From: Sulfurimonas sp. | Lineage (GTDB): Bacteria; Campylobacterota; Campylobacteria; Campylobacterales; Sulfurimonadaceae | Direction of reading: 5' to 3' | Length of the DNA: 62,022 bases | Assembly (NCBI GenBank): GCA_021648405.1 | Contig: JAKISX010000003.1 | Coordinates: 1 to 62,022 of the forward strand | In this document: positions 61,560-62,022 of the stretch, in pieces | Layout of the letters: each line of letters starts with the position of its first letter | How positions within the stretch are numbered: the first letter of the stretch is position 1 | Translations under genes and position numbers: made by a program | Notes under the pieces: generated by a model | What the model was told of the DNA's origin: nothing | Databases searched by the model: none | The model's input: only the letters and a program-made list of their open reading frames with translations

Positions 61560-61856
61560 AAAACAACATAACAAAGCGTCATTCTCAGTTTAACAACTCG
61601 TCATTCTCAGCTTGACTGGGAATCTATAGCAAAATTATTCAAAAAAGACTTTAACAGAACTAATCTGTTTCTTTAAGCTTTGGGTTGTAAAAACTACTTT
61701 TTAGGCAGCTTTCATATTGCCTATTTTAACTTCGCTATTGACACTTTTAGCTTGTTGTCTAATTTGGTATGGAATTATTGGGGTTAAAGTTGTTATTAAT
61801 CATGTGTTATACTCGATTCAAATAAATACTATAGTTATTATGCATGGAGATTAAAA
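61560..61856. other. Gap after queA with repeats and a possible small hydrophobic frame
   Basis: This 297-bp gap holds one and a part copies of the 28-nt palindrome (61577-61626). The remainder is AT-rich. On the plus strand a frame from about 61707 to 61854 would encode about 48 hydrophobic residues ending VIMHGD, but it has no ATG at its start, only TTG codons, so I do not call it a gene. On the minus strand 61701-61799 is open for 33 codons, also without a start. ACTATAGT (61828-61835) is near the expected promoter of the last gene. Confidence 0.4.
61577..61626 (+). repeat. 28-nt covarying palindrome, copy 3, with a truncated copy before it
   Basis: The full element (61599-61626) reads CGTCA, stem TTCTCAG, loop CTTGA, stem CTGGGAA (one G-U pair), TCTA. 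It is preceded by CGTCATTCTCAG at 61577-61588, a half copy without its second arm. Both lie downstream of queA in the same orientation. Confidence 0.85.
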
Positions 61857-62022
61857 TTGATTAAAAAATTAGTACTTTTTCTTAGTGTACTTTTAGTTCT
61901 TATAACTATGAATACTCATCTGCATCTAAATCATAATGAAGAACATCAGCATATACATAAAGACCACCATGAAATGCATAGCTTTCACTCTGATGTGCAT
62001 AACCATGAACATATAGTGGAAT
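61857..62022 (+). CDS. Histidine-rich exported protein, start only
   Basis: The first 55 codons of a gene cut by the window edge. It starts with TTG at 61857 after GGAGA (61846-61850). Residues 1-20 are a signal peptide or anchor (basic start, then LVLFLSVLLVLI). The following 35 residues contain 13 histidines in patterns such as HQHIHK, DHHEMH and HNHEH. Such stretches bind zinc, nickel, cobalt or copper in periplasmic metal chaperones or at the front of metal transporters. The family cannot be named from this fragment. Confidence 0.7.
   Translation, partial: MIKKLVLFLSVLLVLITMNTHLHLNHNEEHQHIHKDHHEMHSFHSDVHNHEHIVE

Noticed and set aside
61701-61799. Remnant of a transposase or other gene on the minus strand after queA
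   Set aside because: Only 33 codons are open, there is no start codon, and I recognise no family, so it may be chance.

Overview
The window is a low-GC chromosomal segment from a member of the Campylobacterota (Epsilonproteobacteria), probably a free-living, nitrate-respiring relative of Sulfurimonas or Arcobacter. The phylum call rests on hobA (a DnaA-binding initiation protein confined to this phylum) and on neighbourhoods known from Helicobacter and Campylobacter: lysC-hobA-holB-folP, tatB-tatC-queA, waaA/flgZ-like/nif3, and cheY-prmA-ftsH followed by the small Cj1115c-type membrane protein. The genus is an inference.

Layout. 1-1018: 5' end of a 16S rRNA gene (minus strand) with its leader and promoter. 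1019-13652: a respiratory nitrate module on the minus strand, read from high to low coordinates: a membrane-tailed monohaem cytochrome c, narG, narH, narJ, narI, a first NarK, a hemerythrin protein, a second NarK, two strong hairpins, then a SulP-type anion transporter. 13653-15746: a divergent promoter region, an unrecognised 254-residue protein and a hemerythrin-PAS sensor. 15757-21430: an apparently self-contained four-gene unit (M20 peptidase, two colinear RimK-like ATP-grasp ligases, a very large M14 carboxypeptidase) with its own start-site promoter and a terminator. 21496-25605: the rpsP-khpA-rimM-trmD-rplS operon, ffh and a small cytochrome c. 25767-36460: a long minus-strand run of housekeeping genes (uvrD-like, truB, csrA, ispE, smpB, M23 peptidase, TPR protein, nif3, flgZ-like, waaA, RluA-type synthase, a DUF429/GIY-YIG fusion, YaiI). 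36582-41773: LysR regulator, tandem repeats, a PabC-like protein, a c-di-GMP protein, and an Hpt protein coupled to trpA. 41879-51851: panB-ruvB-PerM, lauroyl acyltransferase-like protein, a sensor-like membrane protein, hisH-hisA, cheY-prmA-ftsH and a Psd-like protein. 51832-58210: a large TPR protein, folP, holB, hobA, lysC, rppH. 58285-62022: hemW, tatB-tatC-queA and the start of a histidine-rich exported protein.

How it works together. The nitrate module should import nitrate, reduce it on the cytoplasmic face of the membrane and export nitrite; the cytochrome c may connect it to periplasmic electron carriers and the hemerythrin proteins may respond to or buffer oxygen or nitric oxide. 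The most interesting unit is the M20/ATP-grasp/ATP-grasp/M14 cluster. The ligases keep the RimK nucleotide-binding residues, the M20 enzyme resembles glutamate carboxypeptidase, and the M14 enzyme has an arginine where carboxypeptidases choose their substrate. I read this as a candidate system that adds and removes acidic residues (probably glutamate) on an unknown peptide or protein.

A second layer of structure lies in non-coding DNA. A family of exactly 28-nt palindromes with constant ends, a constant loop and covarying stems occurs downstream of three genes and supplies the last codons of ispE. A 74-bp tandem repeat fills the space after the LysR gene and supplies the end of the facing gene.
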